The notes under the pieces are model-generated. The model saw only the letters and a list, made by a program, of their open reading frames with translations, was not told the origin of the DNA and did not search any database. A program made the position numbers and the translations under genes. Source: Stenotrophomonas nematodicola (GTDB taxonomy: Bacteria; Pseudomonadota; Gammaproteobacteria; Xanthomonadales; Xanthomonadaceae). Taken from it: a stretch of 64,000 nt of DNA. The DNA lies in the NCBI RefSeq assembly GCF_009467805.1, contig NZ_WIAY01000001.1:1306982-1370981 (forward strand). Reading direction: 5' to 3'. Below, one piece after another: positions 52,791-61,518 of the stretch (position 1 is its first letter; every line of letters begins with the position of its first letter).

Positions 52791-53342
52791 TCAGAACGGA
52801 ATATCGTCATCCGCGAAGTCGTCCATCGGCGGTGCCGACTGCTGCGGCTGCTGCTGCGGACGCTGCTGCTGGCCGTAACCACCGCCACCGCCGCGCTGAC
52901 CGCCGCCGCCACCACCACCGCCGTACTCCTGGCGCGGGGCCTGCTGGCGCTGCGGACGCTCGCCGCCGGCGTAGTTGCCACCGCCGCCACCGCCACCGCC
53001 GCCTTCACCACGGCCGCCCAGCATCTGCATTTCATCGGCGATGATGTCGGTGGAGTACTTCTCCACGCCGTCCTGGCCGGTGTACTTGTCGTAACGCAGG
53101 CTGCCTTCGACGTAGACCGAGCTGCCCTTGCGCAGGTATTCACCGGCGATTTCGCCGAGCTTGCCGAAGAACACCACGCGGTGCCATTCGGTACGCTCCT
53201 GCTGGTTGCCGTCCTTGTCCTTGCGGACGCTGGTGGTCGCCAGGCTGATGCGGGTGATCGCCATGCCGCCTTGGGTGTACTTCACGTCCGGGTCGTTGCC
53301 GAGGTTGCCGACCAGGATGACTTTGTTGATGCCGCGCGCCAT
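52791..53342 (-). CDS. ssb: Single-stranded DNA-binding protein
   Basis: 183 residues. The OB fold includes [50 protein letters not shown] and [12 protein letters not shown] Gly/Gln-rich linker (about 110-165) leads to the acidic tip DFADDDIPF, which binds partner proteins in replication and repair. The linker is notably Gly-rich. Expressed alone, with a strong terminator. Confidence 0.97.
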   Translation of the reverse strand: MARGINKVILVGNLGNDPDVKYTQGGMAITRISLATTSVRKDKDGNQQERTEWHRVVFFGKLGEIAGEYLRKGSSVYVEGSLRYDKYTGQDGVEKYSTDIIADEMQMLGGRGEGGGGGGGGGNYAGGERPQRQQAPRQEYGGGGGGGGQRGGGGGYGQQQRPQQQPQQSAPPMDDFADDDIPF

Positions 53343-53671
53343 AGGGTTGCTCTTCCGTTGTCCGAGGGCAGACCGCAGTCATACCACAGCCCGGACGGGG
53401 TGCGGATGCGCGGGGCCGCCCAAGGGAAATTTGGGGGGTGACAGAATGTCCCATCTTACCATTGCCACCACGCCCGACCCTGTGGGAATTCCGGCGGGAA
53501 GCGGCCAGAAACCTCCCAATGGCCTGTGCGGCAAGGGCCACGGCGGTTCAGGCTGGCGCCGCCGGCCCCTGCCCTGCCGGCCTGTCCGGCCAGGGCTGGC
53601 GGGCGGCCGGGGCAGGCCAGGACCGGTCGCACATGGCATCATGCAGGTCGTCGTTCCCGCCGTACCCCGCA
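53343..53671. other. Divergent gap between ssb and the LacI gene
   Basis: 329 bp between divergent starts. It holds no recognisable gene; the frame upstream of the LacI start stays open but reads as low-complexity Ala/Arg/Pro sequence. Both promoters should lie here. GC-rich palindromic runs occur around 53560-53620. No clear operator was identified. Confidence 0.5.
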
Positions 53672-54703
53672 ATGACCATCCGAGGCAAAGCCACTTCCCT
53701 GGACATCGCCCACCTGGCCGGGGTGTCGCAGCCGACCGTGTCGCGCGCCCTGCGCGGCAGCCCGATGGTCAACCCGGAAACCCGCGAGCGTATCCTGCGC
53801 ATCGCCCGGGAGCTGAACTACAAAGTCGACAAGAACGCCTCCAGCCTGCGCCTGCGCAATGCCGGCACGCTGGCGCTGCTGTTCTTCGAGGACCCCACCA
53901 ACGACGACTCGCTGATCAACCCGTTCTTCCACGCCATGCTCGGCTCGATCACCCGCGCCTGCGCGCTGCGTGGCTACGACCTGCTGGTGTCGTTCCAGCA
54001 GCTGTCCACCGACTGGCAGGCCGATTACGAAGACAGCAACAAGGCCGACGGCATCATCCTGCTTGGCTACGGCGACTACCACGAGTCGCGCGAGCGCCTG
54101 CAGCGGCTGGTCGAGCAAGGCACCCACTTCGTGCGCTGGGGTGCCGCCCTGCCCGACCAGCCCGGGCTGTCGATCGGCAGCGACAACTTCCAGGGCGGCT
54201 TCGACATCACCGCCCACCTGCTCGACCAGGGCTGCCGGCGCATCGCCTTCATCGGCCATGCCTCCAGCCACTACCCGGAATTCGAGGAACGTTATCGCGG
54301 CCACGTGGCGGCGATGGCCGCGCGCGGGGTGGCTGCCGAGCCGGCGCTGCAGCATGACGCGATCACCACCGAGCAGGACGGCTTCGATGCGTGCCAGGCA
54401 CTGCTGGCGCGCGGCGAAGCGCTGGACGGGATCTTCGCCGCCAGCGACCTGATCGCCATCGGAGCGATGCGCGCCCTGCGCGAGCACGGCCTGCGCGTGC
54501 CGCAGGACGTGGCGCTGGCCGGGTTCGACGATATTCCGCTGGCTGCGTCGGTCTCGCCCACGCTCACCACCGTGCAGCAGGACACCAAGCAGGCCGGCCA
54601 GCTGCTGGTGGAGAAGCTGCTGGCGCTGATCAACGGCGAGGCGGTGGACGGCCAGACCATCGCGGTGAAGCAGGTGCTGCGGGAGTCCTCGCGGCGCGAC
54701 TGA
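53672..54703 (+). CDS. LacI-family transcriptional regulator
   Basis: 343 residues. The HTH is SLDIAHLAGVSQPTVSRALRGSPMVNPETRERIL, with the TVSRAL recognition helix and hinge KVDKNASSLR. The periplasmic-binding-like effector domain includes LLFFEDPT, IAFIGHAS, GIFAASDLIAIGAMRALREHGLRVPQDVALAGFDDIP. The ligand is a sugar by family inference. The carbohydrate operon at 59.8-64 kb is a possible but unproven target. Confidence 0.92.
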   Translation: MTIRGKATSLDIAHLAGVSQPTVSRALRGSPMVNPETRERILRIARELNYKVDKNASSLRLRNAGTLALLFFEDPTNDDSLINPFFHAMLGSITRACALRGYDLLVSFQQLSTDWQADYEDSNKADGIILLGYGDYHESRERLQRLVEQGTHFVRWGAALPDQPGLSIGSDNFQGGFDITAHLLDQGCRRIAFIGHASSHYPEFEERYRGHVAAMAARGVAAEPALQHDAITTEQDGFDACQALLARGEALDGIFAASDLIAIGAMRALREHGLRVPQDVALAGFDDIPLAASVSPTLTTVQQDTKQAGQLLVEKLLALINGEAVDGQTIAVKQVLRESSRRD

Positions 54704-54799
54704 GGCGGGCCCGGCGGCGGCCATGACTTACGGCGGATGCAGCGCCGCCCGTTTCCCCGGATAAGTCGATCTTCAACACAGGGAAAGGTGTCCGTCCCC

Positions 54800-55693
54800 A
54801 TGCTGCAGATCCGCTCGCTGTCCAAGACCTACGCCAATGGCGTGCACGCGCTCGACGCGGTCACCCTGGATATTCCCCGTGGCATGTTCGGGCTGCTCGG
54901 CCCCAACGGCGCCGGCAAGTCCTCACTGATGCGGACCCTGTCCACCCTGCAGGAAGCCGACAGCGGCAGCGTAACGCTGGAAATCCCCGGCGAGGCCCCC
55001 ATCGACGTGCTGCGCGACAAGGATGCCGTGCGCCGCCGGCTGGGCTATCTGCCGCAGGATTTCGGCGTATACCCCAAGGTCAGCGCGCTGGATCTGCTGG
55101 AGCACTTCGCCGTGCTCAAGGGCATCACCCACAAGGGCCAGCGCCGCGAGGTGGTGGACGGCCTGCTGCAGCAGGTGAACCTGTGGGACGCGCGCAAGCG
55201 CAAGCTGGGCACCTACTCCGGCGGCATGCGCCAGCGCTTCGGTATCGCCCAGGCGCTGCTCGGCGACCCGCGCCTGGTGATCGTCGATGAGCCCACCGCC
55301 GGCCTGGACCCGGAAGAGCGCAACCGCTTCCTCAACCTGCTGGCGGCCATCGGCGAGAACGTAGCGGTGATCCTGTCCACCCACATCGTGGAGGACGTGA
55401 CCGACCTGTGCCCGACGATGGCGATCATGAACAAGGGCCAGGTGCTGCTGACCGGCAAACCCAGCGATGCGATCGATGCCCTGCAGCACCAGGTGTGGCG
55501 CAAGCAGGTCGATCCGTCCGCGCTGGCCGGTTACGAGGCCAACCATGTGGTGCTGTCCACGCGCCTGGTCGGGGGCCGGCCTGTGATCCATGTGCACAGT
55601 GCCAGCGATCCGGGCGATGGATTCCAGGCGGTCGCGCCCGATCTCGAGGATGTGTATTTCCAGCGACTGCGCCTGCAGTCGCGGGCCGCCTGA
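54800..55693 (+). CDS. ABC transporter ATP-binding protein
   Basis: 297 residues. Walker A is GPNGAGKSS; the Q loop is LGYLPQDFGVYPKVS; the signature is TYSGGMRQRF; Walker B is LVIVDEPTAGLDPEE; the switch is STHIVEDV. An approximately 70-residue C-terminal extension follows. It is 13 bp upstream of the permease-M1 fusion, so the two make one ABC-2 type exporter or signalling complex. The ATG at 54800 was chosen for the fold start. Confidence 0.95.
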   Translation: MLQIRSLSKTYANGVHALDAVTLDIPRGMFGLLGPNGAGKSSLMRTLSTLQEADSGSVTLEIPGEAPIDVLRDKDAVRRRLGYLPQDFGVYPKVSALDLLEHFAVLKGITHKGQRREVVDGLLQQVNLWDARKRKLGTYSGGMRQRFGIAQALLGDPRLVIVDEPTAGLDPEERNRFLNLLAAIGENVAVILSTHIVEDVTDLCPTMAIMNKGQVLLTGKPSDAIDALQHQVWRKQVDPSALAGYEANHVVLSTRLVGGRPVIHVHSASDPGDGFQAVAPDLEDVYFQRLRLQSRAA

Positions 55694-55706
55694 CCGGAGC
55701 GCGCCC

Positions 55707-58700
55707 ATGATCACAGCCTTCTTCCGCTTCGAGCTGCGCGAGCAGCTCCGTTCCCCCCTGCTGTGGCTGCTCTCGGCGCTGTTCGCGGCGCTGGCCTTTG
55801 CCGCGGCGTCCTCCGATGCGGTGCAGATCGGCGGGGGCATCGGCAATGTCCACAGCAACGCCCCGACGGTGATCGCCACCTTCATGGGCGGGTTCACCAT
55901 GCTGGGAATGCTGGTGTCCACCCTGTTCGTGAGCAACGCGCTGCTGCGCGATTTCGACCTGGGCACCGCCGAACTGATCTTCGCCAGCCCGATCAAGCGC
56001 CGCGACTACCTCACCGGCCGCATCCTGGCGGCGCTGTTCGCCGGACTGCTGTTCTACCTGGTCATCGCGCTGGGCATGTTCCTGGCCCCCTTCATGCCCT
56101 GGGTGGACCCGGAGCGGATGGGCGCAGTCTCGCTGCGCGCGTATGCGTGGACCTTCGCCGTCGTCGTCATTCCCAACCTGATCTTCACCACGGCGCTGCT
56201 GTCGCTGCTGGCTGCACTGACCCGCTCGATCCTGTGGGTCTACATCGGCCTGATCGGCTACTTCGTGCTGTATGGGGTGAGCGCCTCGCTGCTGCGCGAC
56301 ATCGACAACACCTGGGTCGCCACCCTGTCCGAGCCGCTGGGCATGCGTGCGCTGTCGCGGACGATCCGCTACTGGGCCGCGGAACAACGCAACACCCAGC
56401 TGCCTGAACTGGCGGGCTATCTGCTGGCCAACCGCGCCGTGTGGCTGGCGGCCGCACTGGCGATGTTCGCCGCGACCTTCGCCCTGTTCCGCACCGAGCG
56501 CAGCGGCAGCGGCCGCCGTCGCTGGGGCCGCAAGGTGGCGCCGCCGGTTGCGTCGGGCGTGCGCCCGGCCGATGTGGTGGTGCCGCGCATCCACCCGACC
56601 TTCGGCGCGGCCACCGGCTGGCGCCAGTTCCTGCGCCAGGTCCGTTTCGATACCGCCGGGGTGCTGCGCAGCGTGCCGTTCCTGGTGCTGCTGGTGCTGG
56701 GCATGGCCAACTTCATCCCCAACGCGATGTCCCAGCAGTCGCTGTATGGCACGCCGATCTACCCGGTCACCGCCGAGATGCTCGGGTCACTGCAGGGCGC
56801 CTACAGCTGGCTGCTGGTGATCATCGTGCTGTTCTACGCCGGGGAACTGGTGTGGAAGGAGCGCGGCGCGCGCCTCAACGAGGTCAACGACGCCATGCCG
56901 GTGCCCAACTGGGTACCGCTGCTGGCCAAGTTCACCGTGCTGGTGGCTGTGATCGCCTGCTTCCAGGCCATCGGCGCGGTGGTGTCGATGCTGATCCAGC
57001 TGGCGCAGGGCTATACGCGGCTGGAACCGCTGCTGTACCTGCAGACCCTGGCGCTGGACGCGGTGTTCTACGTGCTGATGGGCGGCATGGCGCTGGTGCT
57101 GCAGGTACTGACCAACAACAAGTTCATCGGCTATGCGCTGCTGATCGTAGTGATGATCGGCCAGATCGCGCTGGGCCTGCTGGACTACACCCAGAACCTG
57201 TACAACTTCGGCGCCTGGCCGAACGCGCCCTATTCGGACATGAACGGCTTCGGCCACTTCCTGGCCGGACAACTGGCCTTCCAGGGCTATTGGGCGCTGC
57301 TGCTGGCGGCGCTGCTGTGCCTGGCCTCGGCCTTCTGGGTGCGTGGCGTCGGCATGGGCCTGCGCCAGCGGCTGGCACTGGCCGGCCGCCGTCTGCGCGG
57401 CCCCGCCGGTGCGGGGATGGCAACGGCCCTGCTCGCCTTCGTGGCGGTCGGTGGGTGGCTGTATTGGAGCACCAACATCCGCAACCCGTTCATGTCGCCC
57501 GACCAGGAACGCGACCTGCAGGTACGCTACGAACGCGAACTGTCCAAATACCGCAACCTGCCGCAGCCGCGCATCGTCGCGGTGGACAACCGGGTCGACC
57601 TGCATCCGGAAACCCAGACCCTCACCATCGACGCGGACTGGACGGTGCGCAACACCCACGCCACACCGATCACCGATGTGCACGTGGGCATGAGCGATGA
57701 CCGCCAGCTGGTCGCGGTGGACCTGGGCGGGCAGACCCTGGGCTTCCACGATGTCGATCTGGGCTACCGCATCTACCGGCTGAGCACGCCCCTGCAGCCA
57801 GGCGAGGAACGACGCTTCCGGTTCCGCGTGGAGCAGCGCCCCAAGGGCATCACCGCCGGGCAGGCACCGACCAACGTGGTGGACAACGGCAGCTTCTTCA
57901 ACAGCGAGATGCTGCCTCAGTTCGGCTACAACGAGCGCGTGCAGCTCACCGACCGCAACGAACGGCGCAAGCGCGGGCTGGGCGAACCGACCCGCATGCC
58001 CAAGCTGGAAGACGAGGCCGCGCGCGCGAACACGTACATCACCGACGACGCCGACTGGCTGCAGTTCCGCACGACCATCTGCACCACGCCGGACCAGATC
58101 GCACTGGCGCCCGGCTATCTGCAGGAGGAGACCACGGTGGATGGGCGGCGCTGCTTCCGCTACGCAATGGACCGGCCGATGCTCAACTTCTACGCGTACC
58201 TGTCGGCACGCTGGGAGGTCAAGCGGGGCCGCTACAGGGACATTCCGATCGAGGTCTATTACGACCCGCGCCATGCCTACAACGTGGACCGCATGATCGA
58301 GGCGGTACAGAAGTCGATGGCCTACTACGAGGCCAACTTCACTCCGTACCAGCACCGCCAGGTACGCATCATCGAGTTCCCCGGTTACCAGAGTTTCGCG
58401 CAGTCCTTTGCCAACACCATCCCCTATTCCGAGTCGATCGGCTTCATTGCCGACCTGCGCGACCCGGACGATGTGGACTACGTGTTCTACGTGACCGCCC
58501 ATGAGATCGCACATCAATGGTGGGCGCACCAGGTGATCGGCGCCAACGTGCAGGGCGCCACGGTGCTGTCCGAGTCGCTGTCGCAGTACTCGGCATTGAT
58601 GGTGATGGAGAAGGAGTACGGTCGCCAGCACATGCGCCAGTTCCTGAAGACCGAGCTGGACCGCTACCTGTCCGGCCGCGGCGGTGAACGCATCGAGGAG

Positions 58701-59285
58701 CTGCCGCTGGAGCGGGTGGAAAACCAGCAGTACATCCACTACCAGAAGGGCTCGCTGGTGTTCTACCGCCTGCGCGAGGAGATCGGCGAGGAGGCCTTGA
58801 ACCGTGCGCTCAAGCGTTTCCTGCAGGACAAGGGCTTCCAGCAGCCGCCGTACACCACCTCGCGCGAGCTGCTGGGCTACATCCGTGCCGAAACCCCGGC
58901 CGATCGCCAGCAGCTGGTCACCGACCTGTTCGAGAAGATCAGCTTCTACGACAACCGGTTGCTGTCGGCCACCGCGCGCAAGCGTCCGGATGGACGCTAC
59001 GACGTCACCCTGGCGCTGCACGCCGAGAAGCGGTACGCCGACGGCAGGGGCAAGGAGACGGCCGGGAACATGGACGACTGGATCGAGGTCGGTGTGTTCG
59101 CCAACGCCCCGTCGGGCAAGGAACGCGACCAGAAGGTACTGTACCTGCAGCGGCACCACATCACCGACGCCACGCCGACCCTGACCGTCACCGTGGACCA
59201 GAAACCCGACGAAGCCGGCTTCGACCCGTACAACAAGCTGATCGACCGCGTCAGCAACGACAACCGTCGCAACGTCACCCCGTAG
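55707..59285 (+). CDS. ABC-2 permease fused to an M1-family aminopeptidase
   Basis: 1192 residues. The first half (to about 600) has two ABC-2 permease modules with about twelve helices, starting ITAFFRFELREQLRSPLLWLL and containing NALLRDFDLGTAELIFASPIKRRDYL. The second half (about 620-1192) is a periplasmic or external M1 peptidase with AHEIAHQWWAHQV (His932, Glu933, His936). A Glu follows in TVLSES at about residue 956, one residue further than in classical M1 enzymes. It pairs with the ATPase just upstream. The biological cargo is unknown. The TAG stop lies inside the GTAG head of an SMAG repeat. Confidence 0.9.
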   Translation: MITAFFRFELREQLRSPLLWLLSALFAALAFAAASSDAVQIGGGIGNVHSNAPTVIATFMGGFTMLGMLVSTLFVSNALLRDFDLGTAELIFASPIKRRDYLTGRILAALFAGLLFYLVIALGMFLAPFMPWVDPERMGAVSLRAYAWTFAVVVIPNLIFTTALLSLLAALTRSILWVYIGLIGYFVLYGVSASLLRDIDNTWVATLSEPLGMRALSRTIRYWAAEQRNTQLPELAGYLLANRAVWLAAALAMFAATFALFRTERSGSGRRRWGRKVAPPVASGVRPADVVVPRIHPTFGAATGWRQFLRQVRFDTAGVLRSVPFLVLLVLGMANFIPNAMSQQSLYGTPIYPVTAEMLGSLQGAYSWLLVIIVLFYAGELVWKERGARLNEVNDAMPVPNWVPLLAKFTVLVAVIACFQAIGAVVSMLIQLAQGYTRLEPLLYLQTLALDAVFYVLMGGMALVLQVLTNNKFIGYALLIVVMIGQIALGLLDYTQNLYNFGAWPNAPYSDMNGFGHFLAGQLAFQGYWALLLAALLCLASAFWVRGVGMGLRQRLALAGRRLRGPAGAGMATALLAFVAVGGWLYWSTNIRNPFMSPDQERDLQVRYERELSKYRNLPQPRIVAVDNRVDLHPETQTLTIDADWTVRNTHATPITDVHVGMSDDRQLVAVDLGGQTLGFHDVDLGYRIYRLSTPLQPGEERRFRFRVEQRPKGITAGQAPTNVVDNGSFFNSEMLPQFGYNERVQLTDRNERRKRGLGEPTRMPKLEDEAARANTYITDDADWLQFRTTICTTPDQIALAPGYLQEETTVDGRRCFRYAMDRPMLNFYAYLSARWEVKRGRYRDIPIEVYYDPRHAYNVDRMIEAVQKSMAYYEANFTPYQHRQVRIIEFPGYQSFAQSFANTIPYSESIGFIADLRDPDDVDYVFYVTAHEIAHQWWAHQVIGANVQGATVLSESLSQYSALMVMEKEYGRQHMRQFLKTELDRYLSGRGGERIEELPLERVENQQYIHYQKGSLVFYRLREEIGEEALNRALKRFLQDKGFQQPPYTTSRELLGYIRAETPADRQQLVTDLFEKISFYDNRLLSATARKRPDGRYDVTLALHAEKRYADGRGKETAGNMDDWIEVGVFANAPSGKERDQKVLYLQRHHITDATPTLTVTVDQKPDEAGFDPYNKLIDRVSNDNRRNVTP

Positions 59286-59351
59286 CGCCGGGCTCTGCCC
59301 GGCAACCACGTACAGCACGAACGGAACGGGGACGGCCGACCCACGGTCGGC
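59282..59351. repeat. SMAG-type GTAG palindrome plus second hairpin
   Basis: GTAG (59282-59285) followed by the stem GCCGGGC/GCCCGGC (59287-59303, loop TCT). A second stem GCCGACC/GGTCGGC lies at 59335-59351. The TAG of GTAG is the stop codon of the permease-M1 gene. The unit separates it from the convergent SseB-like gene. Confidence 0.8.
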
Positions 59352-59363
59352 GTTCCCTGTGCG

Positions 59364-59744
59364 TCAGCCGAAATCCTTCAGGATTTCGCCGATGCCCTGC
59401 GGCGACAGTTCGAAGCCCAGCGCGGTGCCCGGGTTGACGACCACGCCGTAGCCACCGGGCACGCGGCGCAGGACCTCGATCATCAGCATGCGGATCGTGT
59501 GCGGCGCCTGCTGGTTGTGGACCCCCACGCGCGACAGATCGGTGAACACCGCCACGTGCAGGACGCCCTGCTTGTCGAACAGCAGGGGATCGAAGCCGCT
59601 GCCGTCCGGGGTGACCAGGCTGCCGGTCTGCAGCACCACCTCGGCGGCCACGAAGGCCTTCATGAACAGACCGATCGGGAGCTGACCGTCCATTGCGGAT
59701 CTGAGCAGGGTTTCGATCGGGGTCTGCGGGGGAAGATCGGTCAT
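59364..59744 (-). CDS. SseB-domain protein
   Basis: 126 residues from the ATG at 59744. The pattern TPIETLLRSAMDGQLPIGLFMKAFVAAEVVL, then GFDPLLFDKQGVLHVAVFTDLSRVG and VVNPGTALGFELSPQGIGEILKDFG matches the SseB-like domain (PF07179), whose function is uncertain. The longer open frame upstream reads as basic low-complexity sequence and overlaps the amylase gene end. It is 52 bp downstream of the amylase gene on the same strand. Confidence 0.78.
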   Translation of the reverse strand: MTDLPPQTPIETLLRSAMDGQLPIGLFMKAFVAAEVVLQTGSLVTPDGSGFDPLLFDKQGVLHVAVFTDLSRVGVHNQQAPHTIRMLMIEVLRRVPGGYGVVVNPGTALGFELSPQGIGEILKDFG

Positions 59745-59796
59745 GGCGGGGCGGGCGGTGCGGGGGCGCTCATTGTACCTGCGGGCGCCGCGAGGC

Positions 59797-61518
59797 TTAA
59801 CGGGCCAGCCGGCGGGTTCTGGCCTGCTGGTCATCGACCGCCCGCTGCAGCTCGACCTCCAGCGCCTTCTGGGCAACCGGCGCATCGAGCACGAACACCC
59901 GTACACCATGCGCGGGAACCTCGGCCTTCAACGTCGCCCCCACCTCGATGGTGCCCTGCCCCAGCGCATCGCGCCACGTGCCGGGCTGCAGGTAGCGGCG
60001 CACCTCGATGCGGCGCGCGGCATCGCCCTTGTTGAGCAGTACCAGCGCCGTCTGGGCAACATCGCCGTGCTGCAGCACACGGTAGAACACGGCTTCGTCG
60101 CCCTGCAGACGTTCGTTGACCTGCAGGCCACGCTGCAGCGCCGGGGTTGCCTGGCGCAGGCGGGCGATACGCTGCAGCGGCCCGAAAATCGGACTCTGCG
60201 GCGCGGCGTCCACCCGTGCCTGGCCGAAGTACGCACGGTTGCCGGCGTGTTCGGCGCGGCTGCGCATGAAGCCGGTTTCCGAGCCGTAGTACAGCACCGG
60301 GATGCCGCGCGCGGTGAACAGCCAGTTGTGCGCGTCGATGAAGCCGTTGTCGGTGGCATCCAGCCGCGCCATGTCGTGGTTGTCGTAGAAGCTCATCAGC
60401 GCGTACGGGTTCGCGTACGGGCCGCCGAGCAGGTGCAGCGGTTCGGCCAGCGCCTGAAAGCCCTTCTGCTCCTTGCCGAATACCGACGACATCGCCCCGC
60501 GCAGCGGGAAGTCCAGCACGCTGACATTGGCGTTGGCAGGCCAGGTGTGCTCGGCAATCCTGCCGGCGTCGTAGTCGAAGGCCTCGCCGAACATGAACAT
60601 GCCCGGGTGCTCGGCGCGGATGCGGTTGACGAACGCATGCCACCAGGGGTGCGGCAGCCAGCCGATGGTGTCGATGCGCAGCGCGTCCACGCCCTGCGCG
60701 GCCCACTGCAGGTAGGCACCCACCAGATAGTCCATCACGGCGGGATTGTGCTGGTTGAAGTCACCCAGCTCGGCCAGGTTGCCGTCGAAGATCGAGCCGT
60801 CCTTGCCGTCGACGGGGCCGACGGTGTTGTAGAACCTGTGCAGCGGGACGTGCGCCGGATCGAGCTGCGGCGGCGGCAGGTTCTGGTGGTCGGCGATGAG
60901 GGTGCCGTCCTTGTCGAAGATCTGGCCGAACTGCGGCTGCTTCACCGGCATCGTCCAGGCCGGGGAGCCGTGGTTGGCGACGATGTCCAGCACCACCTTC
61001 AGGTCGGCGTCGTGCAGGCCGTGGGTGAGCCCGGCGAAGTCCAGGTCCTTGCTGGGCAGGTGCTCATCGACTCTGTAGAAGTTGACACCCCAGTACCCGT
61101 GGTAGCCGGTCTTGCCGCGGTCGGTGAGCGTGCTGGTGCAGCTGATCGGCTTGCTGCCGGTGAAGGCCTCGTCCGGGTTGTCGACGATGGGGGTGATCCA
61201 CACCGCGCCGAAGCCGAGGTTGCGGATGTACGCCGCGTTGTCGAGCACGCCCTTGAAATCACCGCCCAGGTAGCCGATGTTGCCGTCCACCTTGTCCGCG
61301 CACGGCACGGGAATGTCGAAGGTGCGGTGCTTGCCCCCCTGGTCGCGGTGGTCATTGGACGGGTCGCCGTTGACGAACCGGTCGGTGACCACGAAATACA
61401 CCGCGTCGCTGGCGAAGGGCTCCAGCGTGCCCACGTACTCCGGGCGGCTGCCCGCCCACGCGGCGTTGCTCAGCAGCGCCAGCGTCAGGCCCAGCGACAA
61501 GGGGGAATACGCACGCAT
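59797..61518 (-). CDS. Exported GH13 alpha-amylase family enzyme
   Basis: 573 residues. The signal peptide (SPLSLGLTLALLSNAAWA) indicates secretion. GH13 barrel motifs: DIVANH (region I); GVDALRIDTIGW with nucleophile Asp283; MFMFGEAF with acid/base Glu312; FYDNHDM with Asp382. The N-terminal DAVYFVVTDRFVNGDPSNDH is of the CGTase/cyclodextrinase-like type. Expected to act on starch or maltodextrin. Its ATG overlaps the MFS stop by one base (TGATG). Confidence 0.92.
   Translation of the reverse strand: MRAYSPLSLGLTLALLSNAAWAGSRPEYVGTLEPFASDAVYFVVTDRFVNGDPSNDHRDQGGKHRTFDIPVPCADKVDGNIGYLGGDFKGVLDNAAYIRNLGFGAVWITPIVDNPDEAFTGSKPISCTSTLTDRGKTGYHGYWGVNFYRVDEHLPSKDLDFAGLTHGLHDADLKVVLDIVANHGSPAWTMPVKQPQFGQIFDKDGTLIADHQNLPPPQLDPAHVPLHRFYNTVGPVDGKDGSIFDGNLAELGDFNQHNPAVMDYLVGAYLQWAAQGVDALRIDTIGWLPHPWWHAFVNRIRAEHPGMFMFGEAFDYDAGRIAEHTWPANANVSVLDFPLRGAMSSVFGKEQKGFQALAEPLHLLGGPYANPYALMSFYDNHDMARLDATDNGFIDAHNWLFTARGIPVLYYGSETGFMRSRAEHAGNRAYFGQARVDAAPQSPIFGPLQRIARLRQATPALQRGLQVNERLQGDEAVFYRVLQHGDVAQTALVLLNKGDAARRIEVRRYLQPGTWRDALGQGTIEVGATLKAEVPAHGVRVFVLDAPVAQKALEVELQRAVDDQQARTRRLAR

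Noticed and set aside
52840..53030. Repetitive CCACCG/GCCGCC tract suggesting a microsatellite
   Set aside because: It is the Gly-rich linker of SSB read on the opposite strand.
56787..59318. Long open frame antisense to the permease-M1 gene
   Set aside because: No recognisable motif. The opposite strand encodes an intact M1 peptidase over the same interval.
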